Shown: in pieces, positions 32,817 to 40,980 of the stretch
Position numbering within the stretch: the first letter of the stretch is position 1
Layout: every line of letters starts with the position of its first letter
From: Halopelagius longus
Lineage (GTDB): Archaea; Halobacteriota; Halobacteria; Halobacteriales; Haloferacaceae
Length of the DNA stretch: 64,000 bases
Assembly: GCF_900100875.1 (NCBI RefSeq)
Contig: NZ_FNKQ01000006.1
Coordinates: forward strand, 124,001 to 188,000
Direction of reading: 5' to 3'
The notes under the pieces: generated by a model
The model's database searches: none
The model's input: the letters and a program-made list of their open reading frames with translations, nothing else
What the model was told of the DNA's origin: nothing
Position numbers and translations under genes: made by a program

Positions 32817-34180
32817 TTCCCTCATCAGATATCGTCACATCGGTTCTCGAACCGCTGCGCGAACGCCGGCGGCGTCGGCTGAAGCGGGCGCATCGTCTCT
32901 CTCTCGACTCGCGGCGCGGCGCCGACGACCGGGAGTTCATCGTCGGCCTGCTGGAAGACACGCTCGCGTACGCGAGGGCCCGCGACTACACCGGGTACGA
33001 CTACTTCGACGGGATGAGCAGCAAACTCCTGCGAGCGCTCCCCGTCGAGGACCAGTGGGTGAACATCGCCGTCCAAGAGAGCATCAAGCGCGCGCCGGTC
33101 AACGTCCGTCCCTTCTTCCTCGTCGAACAGCGTCAGAACTTCAAAGGGAGCGCGCTGTTCGCGATGGCGAATCAGACTGCCCACCGGTTCACGGGCGACG
33201 AACTGTACGCGAACGAGGCCGACTACCTCGCGAACTGGCTGCTGGAGAACCAAAGCGAGGGGTACAGCGGGTTCTGCGGCGGTCACCGCCACGCGATGCA
33301 GCAGATAGGCGAGTTCCGCGAGGCGGAGACGCCGAACGTCATTCCCACCTCCTTCGCGGTGAAAGCGCTCTGCCGACTCGCCGACAGGGACGAACGGTAC
33401 GAGGAGGCGGCCAAATCTGCGGCGGACTTCCTCGTCGACGACCTCCGGTACCAAGAGGTGGACGGCGGCGCGCGCATCGTCTACCAACCGGAGTACGACG
33501 GGGAGTTCTACACGCTCAACGGCGGCGCGATAGGCGCGCGCCTCCTCGTGGACCTCTACGACCAGTTCGGCGACGAGGAGTACCGCGAACGCGCCGCCGC
33601 ACTCCTCGATTACATCGCCACGAAGCAGACGGACCTCGGCGGGTGGAAGTACCGCGACCCGCCGTCGGCGTCGCACCTCTCGATGGACAACCACCACAAC
33701 GGCTTCATCATCGAGTCGTACCAGCACTACCACGAGGTCACCGGCGAGAAGCGCTACGAAGAGACGCTCGATAAAGCGCTGGAGTTCTACCGCACCGTCC
33801 TCTTCGACCCGGACGGCGGCCCGAACTGGGACGAGTCGAAGTCGTACCCGAAGGACATCCACCACGCGACGCAGGGCATCATCGTCTTCTCGAAGTCGGG
33901 CGACACCGCGTTCGCGCGGCGCATCATCGACTGGACCCTCGCGAACCTTTACGGCGGTCAGGGACAGTTCTACTACCAGAAGCGCCGGCTCTACACCAAG
34001 AACTTCACGCTGATGCGGTGGTGTCAGGCGTGGATGGCCTACGCCCTCGCGGAGTACCTCTCTGCGACCGCCGACTCGGATGCGGTCGCGGACGGAGCAA
34101 TCGCCGCCGGAACGCGAGCCGAGGAGAGCGAGGAGACGAGCGGAAACACCGCGGAGACGCCCGCGACGGAGGGAATCTAA
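32813..34180 (+). CDS. Alpha/alpha-toroid (six-hairpin) carbohydrate-active-like protein
   Basis: This 455-residue protein is helical throughout, with repeated hairpins and aromatic/His-rich loops (SGFCGGHRHAMQQIGE, SASHLSMDNHHNGFIIES, KDIHHATQGIIVFS) typical of six-hairpin glycosidase-like, lyase or epimerase folds. No signal peptide was seen, so it acts in the cytoplasm. ATG 32813 overlaps the leader ORF stop, and the stop (34178-34180) directly abuts the ATG of the sulfatase-fold gene at 34181, so the two are one operon. A hydrolase, epimerase or lyase acting on a lipid-linked glycan is inferred. The C-terminal 40 residues are acidic and disordered. Confidence 0.75.
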   Translation: MIPSSDIVTSVLEPLRERRRRRLKRAHRLSLDSRRGADDREFIVGLLEDTLAYARARDYTGYDYFDGMSSKLLRALPVEDQWVNIAVQESIKRAPVNVRPFFLVEQRQNFKGSALFAMANQTAHRFTGDELYANEADYLANWLLENQSEGYSGFCGGHRHAMQQIGEFREAETPNVIPTSFAVKALCRLADRDERYEEAAKSAADFLVDDLRYQEVDGGARIVYQPEYDGEFYTLNGGAIGARLLVDLYDQFGDEEYRERAAALLDYIATKQTDLGGWKYRDPPSASHLSMDNHHNGFIIESYQHYHEVTGEKRYEETLDKALEFYRTVLFDPDGGPNWDESKSYPKDIHHATQGIIVFSKSGDTAFARRIIDWTLANLYGGQGQFYYQKRRLYTKNFTLMRWCQAWMAYALAEYLSATADSDAVADGAIAAGTRAEESEETSGNTAETPATEGI

Positions 34181-35161
34181 ATGGACACATCGATACTACT
34201 CAACAACCTCAAGCGGTACTGGAACGACCCCGAATGGTGGCGCGACATCGCCCTCCCGTTCGGGGTCCGCGCCGGCGTCGTCCAACCGTACTTCGAGTAC
34301 GTGGAACCGCGCGAGGAGGGCGTCGAGTACTTCGACGAGGACTGGGACAACCTCGTCATCCTCGACGCCTGCCGCTACGACATGTTCGCCGAGAACAACA
34401 CCATCGAGGGCGAGTTGGAACACCGCATCTCGAAGGGGTCGAACACCGAGGAGTTCCTCAAGCGGAACTTCCGCGGCGGGCAGTTCGACGACGTGGTGTA
34501 CGTGACCGCCAACCCGCAGGTGGACGTCCGACTCGACTCGCCGTTCCACGACACCGTCTCCGTGTGGCGCGACGCGTGGGACGACGAGTTCAACACGGTG
34601 ACGCCCGAGGCGATGGTGGAAGCGACCCTCCGCGCGAAGGAGGAGTACCCCAACAAGCGCATCGTCAGCCACTTCGTCCAACCGCACTACCCGTTCATCG
34701 GTCCGCGGGGCCGCGAACTGTTCGGCGAACAGGCCGGTATCGAACTCTCGCGGCGGATGGCCGACGGCGAGGAGGCCAAAAGCGACCACATGAACGTGTG
34801 GGACATGCTCCAACGCGGCGAGATAGACGAGTCTACCCTCTGGGAAGCGTACGAGGAGAACCTCCGCATCGCCCTCCCCCACGTCGAACGGCTTATCGAC
34901 GAACTCGGCGGTAAGAGCGTCGTCACCTCCGACCACGGGAACCTCGTCGGCGAACGTCCCGAACCCTGTCCGGTGCCGATGAAGATGTACGGCCACCCGC
35001 CGGGCGTGTACGCCGACAACCTCGTGAAGGTGCCGTGGTTAGTCGTCGAAGGCGAGAGTCGCCGGACCGTCTTCGCCGAGGAGAGGTCGGACGAATCGAA
35101 AACCGGAGAGTCAGCCGACGAAGCGACCGAACGACTCCGCGATTTGGGATATCTCGAGTGA
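34181..35161 (+). CDS. Sulfatase/alkaline-phosphatase-fold protein A
   Basis: This 326-residue protein has the fold's first metal-site strand NLVILDACRYDMF, a VVYVTANP strand, RIVSHFVQPHYPFIGPRG, and the C-terminal metal motif SVVTSDHGNLVGE with a YGHPPGVY loop. The usual sulfatase nucleophile motif (CxPSR) is not seen. It is therefore more likely a phospho/sulfo-transferase or hydrolase of the wider superfamily. A paralogue occurs at 39784-40746. The gene is immediately downstream of the toroid gene and ends RLRDLGYLE, matching the paralogue's ESLGYL. It has no signal peptide. Confidence 0.8.
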   Translation: MDTSILLNNLKRYWNDPEWWRDIALPFGVRAGVVQPYFEYVEPREEGVEYFDEDWDNLVILDACRYDMFAENNTIEGELEHRISKGSNTEEFLKRNFRGGQFDDVVYVTANPQVDVRLDSPFHDTVSVWRDAWDDEFNTVTPEAMVEATLRAKEEYPNKRIVSHFVQPHYPFIGPRGRELFGEQAGIELSRRMADGEEAKSDHMNVWDMLQRGEIDESTLWEAYEENLRIALPHVERLIDELGGKSVVTSDHGNLVGERPEPCPVPMKMYGHPPGVYADNLVKVPWLVVEGESRRTVFAEERSDESKTGESADEATERLRDLGYLE

Positions 35162-35236
35162 GATGGCGTCCCCTCTCCGCGCGCCGCGGACGGTCCCCGT
35201 TGGTGTCGAACTCCCAGATTGTGTCTTTACGGTGAA

Positions 35237-35242
35237 TATAAC
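35237..35242 (+). promoter_or_regulatory. TATAAC box for beta-helix lipoprotein
   Basis: TATAAC within AATATAACC, 38 nt upstream of ATG 35275. Confidence 0.5.
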
Positions 35243-35274
35243 CATACCGACAAGCGGGCAAGGAACGAGATAGA

Positions 35275-36759
35275 ATGAACCGCCGTCGGTATCTCAAACT
35301 GCTCGGTGCGACCGCGGCCGCCGGTGCACTCGCGGGGTGCGGCGGCGAAGATACCACCGAGTCGCCGCCCACCGGTACCTCCACGCCGTCGAGCGAATCG
35401 GCTCGAACTCCGAGCGGTGAGTCCGAGACGGAGTCGAAACCGTACGGGTTCGACTTCGATACCGTCCTCAACGCCGTCGACGACCTCGGGATGGACCCGA
35501 CGGGGGAACAACCCATAGACGACGCGTTCGTCGGGTTTCTCGGCCGGAAGTCCACCCTCCTCGAGTTCCCGCCCGGACGCTACCGCTTCGAGAACTCCCA
35601 CGAGGTCGAACGCGCGAACACGTTGGGCGTTCGCGGCATCGGAGAGGACAGAGGAAAGGTCACCTTCTGGACGCCCGCGAAGGACGGACGGGAGTTCATC
35701 AACGTCCGAAACGGCGGTAACGGGTTTCTGTTGGCGGACGTCACGTTCGACCACGGAAACGGCCCGGGATCCATCGGGAACATCCTCCGGTTGGACGACA
35801 ACCTCCGCGTCCAGAACGTAGAGCACGTCGGGTTCAACCCGACGAGGCAGAACGGCGCGGTCGATAATCTCAGCCCGCAGATACTCTCGAAGAACGGGAC
35901 GGCCATCGTCGATACGTTCGTCCGGACCGGACCGACGAACATCGTCTCGCACGGCCACCTGAACGGGACGGCCAACGCCGGATGCATCTGGCTCGGCGAG
36001 GACCACGTCGGACGCCTCGTCATCAGAAACAGCCTGTTCAAGAACACCGGGACGAACACCATCTACTGTTCGCGCGCCCCCGGCGGCGTCGAGGTACGGA
36101 ACTCCGAGTTCGTCAACAACAACCAGGCGTCGATACGCATCGGCGGACGCGGGTCGTTCGTCAAGAACTGCACCTTCAAGGTCGATACGGAGAACGCCGC
36201 GAGGAAAAACAAGGGGAAGCTGATAAACCCGAACGGAATCGTTTGGGAGACCGGTAACCTCGGGCTGAAAGGCGGATACATCGAGAACTGCACGTTCGTA
36301 TTCGAATCCGCACCGAAGGGCCGCATCCTCTCGGGCATCTGGGCCGACGGGTCCGCGGGCGCGTTCGAGGTTCGGAGTTGTCGGTTCGTCATCAACGTCC
36401 CGAACGCCCGCGCGATTCGCGTCGACGACCCGAAGGACCCGCGCCTCGGAACGACGGCGGCGAAACCGTGGGGCGTCAAGTTGACCAACATCGTCGTGGA
36501 GGGAGAAGTCGCGACCAGTACGACGCCCCTCATCGAGATAAAGGGCCGACCGAACTCGATTCTCTCGGACTGCTGTCTCTCGGTCCCGGACCAGGAGGGC
36601 ATCGTCAGGCTCGTCGGGTCGCCCGGCAGTTCGTTCAAGAACATCAACGTGAGCGGCTCCGGAAACTGGCTGAAAGCCAAGACGAACAAGTTGGTTACGG
36701 AGAACGTCACGAGAGAGAACGTCTGCGCGTCGCTGACCGAATCGGTCGGGGCGAACTGA
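35275..36759 (+). CDS. Tat-exported lipoprotein with right-handed beta-helix (pectate-lyase-like)
   Basis: This 494-residue protein has an N-terminal Tat/lipobox (NRRRYLKLLGATAAAGALAGC) and an acidic Ser/Thr linker. From ~60 comes a parallel beta-helix beginning FDTVLNAVDDLGMDP and LLEFPPGRYRF, typical of pectate-lyase-3-like domains, with repeated short strands (LVIRNSLFKNTGTNTIYC, VEVRNSEFVNNNQASIRI). It probably binds or cleaves an acidic surface glycan; catalytic residues cannot be assigned. It is closely related to the N-terminal half of the protein at 37003-39741 and to the shortened protein at 50249-51244. Confidence 0.82.
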   Translation: MNRRRYLKLLGATAAAGALAGCGGEDTTESPPTGTSTPSSESARTPSGESETESKPYGFDFDTVLNAVDDLGMDPTGEQPIDDAFVGFLGRKSTLLEFPPGRYRFENSHEVERANTLGVRGIGEDRGKVTFWTPAKDGREFINVRNGGNGFLLADVTFDHGNGPGSIGNILRLDDNLRVQNVEHVGFNPTRQNGAVDNLSPQILSKNGTAIVDTFVRTGPTNIVSHGHLNGTANAGCIWLGEDHVGRLVIRNSLFKNTGTNTIYCSRAPGGVEVRNSEFVNNNQASIRIGGRGSFVKNCTFKVDTENAARKNKGKLINPNGIVWETGNLGLKGGYIENCTFVFESAPKGRILSGIWADGSAGAFEVRSCRFVINVPNARAIRVDDPKDPRLGTTAAKPWGVKLTNIVVEGEVATSTTPLIEIKGRPNSILSDCCLSVPDQEGIVRLVGSPGSSFKNINVSGSGNWLKAKTNKLVTENVTRENVCASLTESVGAN

Positions 36760-36806
36760 CGGCCGGACTACACTTTCATACGCCGTTATTCCCGTTCCCA
36801 CTCGGT

Positions 36807-36838
36807 TAACACGTCCGTAAATTACCCATTAACGGCCG
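36807..36838 (+). promoter_or_regulatory. GTTAACACG element shared with upstream region of the third paralogue
   Basis: CTCGGTTAACACG occurs at 36801-36813 and a related CTCGGTGTTAACACG at 50032-50046. Both lie ~190-215 nt upstream of related beta-helix genes (37003, 50249). An ATTAAC follows at 36828-36833. Possibly a common regulator site. Confidence 0.35.
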
Positions 36839-37002
36839 TTTTAGAGCCTTAGAGCCGAGAATCGTCGATACAAGTAGGAAGTAAATACATTCAGGAAAAG
36901 AGTACATTCGTTTATTTTTTGTTGTCCCACAGCACATTTCTGTACTAATATCGAGAAATATACGAAAAGTATATATTCTGGAGGTGGTGTGAATCATCCG
37001 GA

Positions 37003-39741
37003 ATGGCAGAAGACACGGTTCGCACCGAAAAGGGGAACGGGGATGACCAAAACCGGGGGACGGAGGAGAGTAAACGTCTCCTTAACCGACGCGACGCGCT
37101 GAAGATGGGGGCGGCCGCGGCCGCGGTCGGGCTGAGCAGTGTGGGGACGATAGCTGGTTCGGCCGCCGCCGCCAGCGAACGATACGGAATCTCGTTCAAC
37201 CGCGTCGTCAACGCCGTCGACGACCTGGGTCTCGACCCGAACGGCAACGAGCCCATCGACTCCGCGATAAACCGGGCCATCGACCGAGGGGACACCCTCA
37301 TCGAGTTCCCGCCGGGCACGTACTACTGGAAGGACACCATCGCGGAATCGGGGGTCAACAACTGGGGAATCCGGGGACTGGGCGACCACCCGACCGACGT
37401 CAAGTTCGTCTCGGACGAGGGGGCCTCGCAGTTCCTCCTGAAGGTGAACGGGGGACGCGGCATACTCGTCGAGAACTTCGCGATCGACTACGGCTTCGAC
37501 CGGCAGGGGAGCCTGGGAATGCTCCTGAAGGCCAACGACAACATGCGCGTGCAGGACATCCACTTCGTCGGCTTCAACCCGACGCAGGGGAACGGCGCGG
37601 TGGACAACCTCAGTCCGCAGGCCCTCGACTCGGACGGCCGAGTCGTCGTCGACGGACTCGTCCGCACCGGCCCGACGGACATCACCTCGCACGGCCACCT
37701 CGACGGTGACGCGAACGAGGGGTGCATCTGGCTCGGGAGCAAGCACGTCGGCGAACTCGTCATCCGGAACTCCCACATCGAGAACACCGGGACGAACGCC
37801 ATCTACGCCCGCGCGGCGCAGGGCGCCGTGAAGATACAGGACAGCCTCTTCGTCAACAACAACCAGACGTCGCTCCGCATCGGCGGCGACGGATGCCACG
37901 TGAAGGGCTGCCGGTTCGTCGTGGACACGGACAACGCGACCGACGAGAACGGCGGCGAGTTCATCAACCCCCACGCCATCACGTGGGAGACCGGCAGGCG
38001 AGGCGACAAGGGCGGCTACATCGAGGACTGCGACTTCATCTACAAGTCCGCGCCCTCGAAGACGACGGCGGCCGTCTGGGTCGACGGCTCCGCGGGCGAG
38101 ATGGCCATCCGGAACAGCCGGTTCCAGATGGACGTCGACGGCATCGCGGCCGTCCGCATCGACAACCCGCGCGACCCGCGCCTCGGCACCACCGGCGAAC
38201 GACCGTGGGGCGTCACCCTCGACGGCGTGAGCGTCACCGGGTCGTCGTCCGGGTCGGCTCCGGCCATCCGCATCGACAACCGCAACGGTTCGACCATCCG
38301 AAACAGCTGTCTCCAGTTGACGGGGAACCGCGACGGCATCTACCTCCGCAACTCGGACAACAGCGTCATCGAGAACACGAACATCAACGTCACCGGACAG
38401 GCGACCATCTTCGACGGGTCGAGCGTCTCCACCTCGGGCATCACGCACTCCGATTCGTGCCCGGTGCCGGACGACTCGTTCACGGTCGGCGACGGGACGA
38501 CGACGAGTCCCTCGACGGACACCTACGGCAGTTCCTCGCACCCCAACACCCTCACCGTGACGGGGAAGGGAACGAAGACGAACTACGAGTTCTCCGCCAC
38601 CGGGGGCCTCGAAGGGCAGAGCGACGTCGAGTCGTGGGACAGCGTCGACTCCGGGAACGTCTCGGCGTGGATCACGAACGACGGCGACACGGACACCTAC
38701 GCCTTCTCGAAGGCGTTAGGCCCCGTCAACATCCTCGAAGGGGACGCCGACATCTCCGTCAACGGGACGGTCGTCGACCCCGCGACGCTCGTCGCCGACG
38801 CCGCGTGCGACCACACGCTCCAGATAGTCCCCGACGGCACCTCGACGAACTACCACCTCGAAGTCTCGGGCGGCGTCATGGACCACCCGGGTCTCGGCAC
38901 GTCGCTGACGAAGTACGACGCTATCGACGGCGGCGTCATCGACGGCTGGGTGACCAACGACATCGACGCCGTGCAGTTCTCCGGCGAGGTGACCGCCTTC
39001 TCCTTCACCGAGGGCGGCGCGACGCTCTACCTCGACGGCGAACAGGTCGACCCCGCGACGCTCGTCTCCAGCACCTCCGACGGCAGTACGTCGGACGGCT
39101 CCACGGACGACACGACCAACGACAGTACCACGGACAGCGCCTACGACTACGCGCTCGAAATAGTCCCCGACGGTACCTCGACGAACTACCTCCTCGAAGT
39201 GTCGGGCGAAATCGCGGACCACCCCGACCTCGGCACCCCCCTCACGCAGTACGACTCCCTCAACGGGAACGTCCTCGACGGATGGGTGACGAACGACAGC
39301 GACGGCGTGCAGTTCTCCGGCGAAGTGACCGCCTTCTCCTTCGTCGAGGGCGGCGCGACGCTCTACCTCGACGGCGAACAGGTCGATCCCTCGACGCTCG
39401 TCTCCAAGACGTCGAACGACGGCACGTCGGACGGGTCCACGGACGACTCCACCTCCGACGGCAGCACGGACACGACTGGGCTCCCGAACGTCATCACCAT
39501 GGACGGAAGCGAGACGAAGCGGGTCACCGGCTACGAGATAACCGTCACCGGCGAGTTGGAGAAAGACACCGCAAACAGCGTGTCGGCCAGTTCCTGGGAC
39601 GACCTCACGGACGAAGTCGACGGCAGCACCGTCGTCGGCGTCGTCGACGAGGGTATCGACCGGTTCCGCTTCTCGGGCGACATCGAGATGCTGAACGTCA
39701 ACGGGAAGGCGTCGGTCTCCTTCGAGGACAACGACGGGTAA
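37003..39741 (+). CDS. Tat-exported beta-helix protein with four C-terminal beta modules
   Basis: This 912-residue protein carries a Tat motif (NRRDALKMGAAAAAVGLSS) ending AAAA, with no lipobox. Residues ~60-490 are the beta-helix, with the same blocks as the 35275 protein (FNRVVNAVDDLGLDP, LIEFPPGTYYW). The C-terminus has four ~85-residue beta modules (38545-38793, 38809-39069, 39145-39405, 39487-39738), separated by Ser/Thr/Asp linkers. Modules 2 and 3 are very similar, showing a recent duplication. A TATA-like AGTATATATTC is 33-35 nt upstream. It is probably a secreted or S-layer-associated glycan-binding or lyase protein. Confidence 0.83.
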   Translation: MAEDTVRTEKGNGDDQNRGTEESKRLLNRRDALKMGAAAAAVGLSSVGTIAGSAAAASERYGISFNRVVNAVDDLGLDPNGNEPIDSAINRAIDRGDTLIEFPPGTYYWKDTIAESGVNNWGIRGLGDHPTDVKFVSDEGASQFLLKVNGGRGILVENFAIDYGFDRQGSLGMLLKANDNMRVQDIHFVGFNPTQGNGAVDNLSPQALDSDGRVVVDGLVRTGPTDITSHGHLDGDANEGCIWLGSKHVGELVIRNSHIENTGTNAIYARAAQGAVKIQDSLFVNNNQTSLRIGGDGCHVKGCRFVVDTDNATDENGGEFINPHAITWETGRRGDKGGYIEDCDFIYKSAPSKTTAAVWVDGSAGEMAIRNSRFQMDVDGIAAVRIDNPRDPRLGTTGERPWGVTLDGVSVTGSSSGSAPAIRIDNRNGSTIRNSCLQLTGNRDGIYLRNSDNSVIENTNINVTGQATIFDGSSVSTSGITHSDSCPVPDDSFTVGDGTTTSPSTDTYGSSSHPNTLTVTGKGTKTNYEFSATGGLEGQSDVESWDSVDSGNVSAWITNDGDTDTYAFSKALGPVNILEGDADISVNGTVVDPATLVADAACDHTLQIVPDGTSTNYHLEVSGGVMDHPGLGTSLTKYDAIDGGVIDGWVTNDIDAVQFSGEVTAFSFTEGGATLYLDGEQVDPATLVSSTSDGSTSDGSTDDTTNDSTTDSAYDYALEIVPDGTSTNYLLEVSGEIADHPDLGTPLTQYDSLNGNVLDGWVTNDSDGVQFSGEVTAFSFVEGGATLYLDGEQVDPSTLVSKTSNDGTSDGSTDDSTSDGSTDTTGLPNVITMDGSETKRVTGYEITVTGELEKDTANSVSASSWDDLTDEVDGSTVVGVVDEGIDRFRFSGDIEMLNVNGKASVSFEDNDG
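38809..39405 (+). repeat. 336-nt direct repeat (modules 2 and 3)
   Basis: Module 2 (38809-39069) and module 3 (39145-39405) are 336 nt apart and share long identical DNA stretches (for example around 38990-39050 and 39326-39386). They represent a recent in-frame tandem duplication and possible recombination site. Confidence 0.8.
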
Positions 39742-39783
39742 ACCCGGACGCACCCGTTTCGGTCACCGCTCCTCGGTTCACGC

Positions 39784-40746
39784 TCACAGGTAGCCGAGAC
39801 TCTCTAACCTGTCTTCGACGAGGTCGTCGGCTTCCGTCTCTTCTTCTTCTCCGTCTCCGAGAGAGATATCCTCGGACGACGCCTCTCTGTCCGTCTCCGC
39901 CTCGCCCTCGGCCGCGCCGTGGTGAATCGTCTTTCGCGGCCCGTTCTCGAACACCAGCCACGGCACTTTCGTCAGTTCGGTCGTGTAGATGCCCGGCGGG
40001 TGGCCGTACTCCCGGTTCGGCACGGGACGCGACCGGTCGCCGATCATCTGGCCGTGGTCCGCGGAGACGACCGTCTTTCCCGGAAGCGACTGCATTAGTC
40101 GTTCGACGTGGGGAAGCGCCACGTCGAGGTTCTCGCGGAACGCCCGCCAGAGAATCTCGTCGGAGACGCCGAGTTCGTCGCCGAAGGCGGCGTCCCACTC
40201 GAATGCGAGGTCGTCAAGGTCGAAGTACTTCTGCCCCGTCTCGCCGACGAACGGGTAGTGCGGTTGGAGGAAGTGGACCAACAGGCGCTTGTTCGGGTAG
40301 CGTTCGGCCGCCGTCTGGGCGTACTCGACGACCGTCTCGGGCATCACCGTGCGGTACGTGTCGTGCCACCCGCCCTCCTTCCAGACGTTGACAACGTCGT
40401 GGAACTCGGCGTCCAGTTCGTCGCGCTTGCGGTAGTACATCGGGCTCGCGGTCACGTACACCGTATCGCGCAGGTCGCGGTCCGCGACGTTGGCCTCGAG
40501 GAATTCGCTCGTGTGCGCCCCCTGCGAGACGCGAGACTCCAGCCGGCCCGGAAGGTCGTGTTGGTCGCGGAACATGTCGTAGCGGCAGGCGTCGAGGATG
40601 AAGAGGTTGTCCCAGTCCTCGGAGAAGACGTCGATACCGTCGTTGTGCCGACGGTTTCCGCGGGTGTGGACGAGACGGTTCGCTTCGCGGACGAGGAGGT
40701 GCGGCGAGTCGAGTCCTCGCTTCAGTTGCGAGAGAGAGTACATGCG
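39784..40746 (-). CDS. Sulfatase/alkaline-phosphatase-fold protein B
   Basis: This ~320-residue protein is a paralogue of the 34181 gene product: NLFILDACRYDMF, VYVTASPMYY, LLVHFLQPHYPFVGE, TVVSADHGQMIGDR and YGHPPGIY occur in the same order. ATG 40746 (MYSLSQLKRG) is chosen because the N-terminus then aligns with the paralogue. The in-frame ATG at 40779 is possible but would lie directly on an AATAACAATG element. The C-terminal ~50 residues are acidic and disordered. It has the same inferred role as the paralogue. Sulfatase genes A and B bracket the two beta-helix genes. Confidence 0.78.
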   Translation of the reverse strand, partial: RMYSLSQLKRGLDSPHLLVREANRLVHTRGNRRHNDGIDVFSEDWDNLFILDACRYDMFRDQHDLPGRLESRVSQGAHTSEFLEANVADRDLRDTVYVTASPMYYRKRDELDAEFHDVVNVWKEGGWHDTYRTVMPETVVEYAQTAAERYPNKRLLVHFLQPHYPFVGETGQKYFDLDDLAFEWDAAFGDELGVSDEILWRAFRENLDVALPHVERLMQSLPGKTVVSADHGQMIGDRSRPVPNREYGHPPGIYTTELTKVPWLVFENGPRKTIHHGAAEGEAETDREASSEDISLGDGEEEETEADDLVEDRLESLGYL

Positions 40747-40945
40747 TGTATCGAGCGGAGAGAACCACTCCGTGGACATTGTTATTAGAGTGATAATGGA
40801 CGCGGGCGGGCGCGGCGTTCGAACGCGGCGGTACGAGCGCCGACGTGACGGGAATCCGTCCCGGTCTCGGTGAGCCGAACCGGCGTTCGCGGCCTCCTGA
40901 GGCCCTTAGTTTCACTATAACGAATATCACGTACGGCGACGGAAA

Positions 40946-40951
40946 GATAAC
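40946..40951 (+). promoter_or_regulatory. GATAAC box for amidotransferase
   Basis: GATAAC, 35 nt upstream of ATG 40981. A second TATAAC lies at 40916-40921, 65 nt from the start. Confidence 0.4.
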
Positions 40952-40980
40952 GCGCACGTAGCACGCGCGGCTCTCAAACT

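Noticed and set aside
36994-38541. 515-codon minus-strand frame
   Set aside because: Antisense shadow of the beta-helix protein; Val/Arg/Asp repeats reflect codon complement.
37722-40391. 889-codon plus-strand frame
   Set aside because: Out-of-frame read of the beta-helix protein, continuing antisense through the sulfatase-fold gene; Arg/His-rich and without domains.
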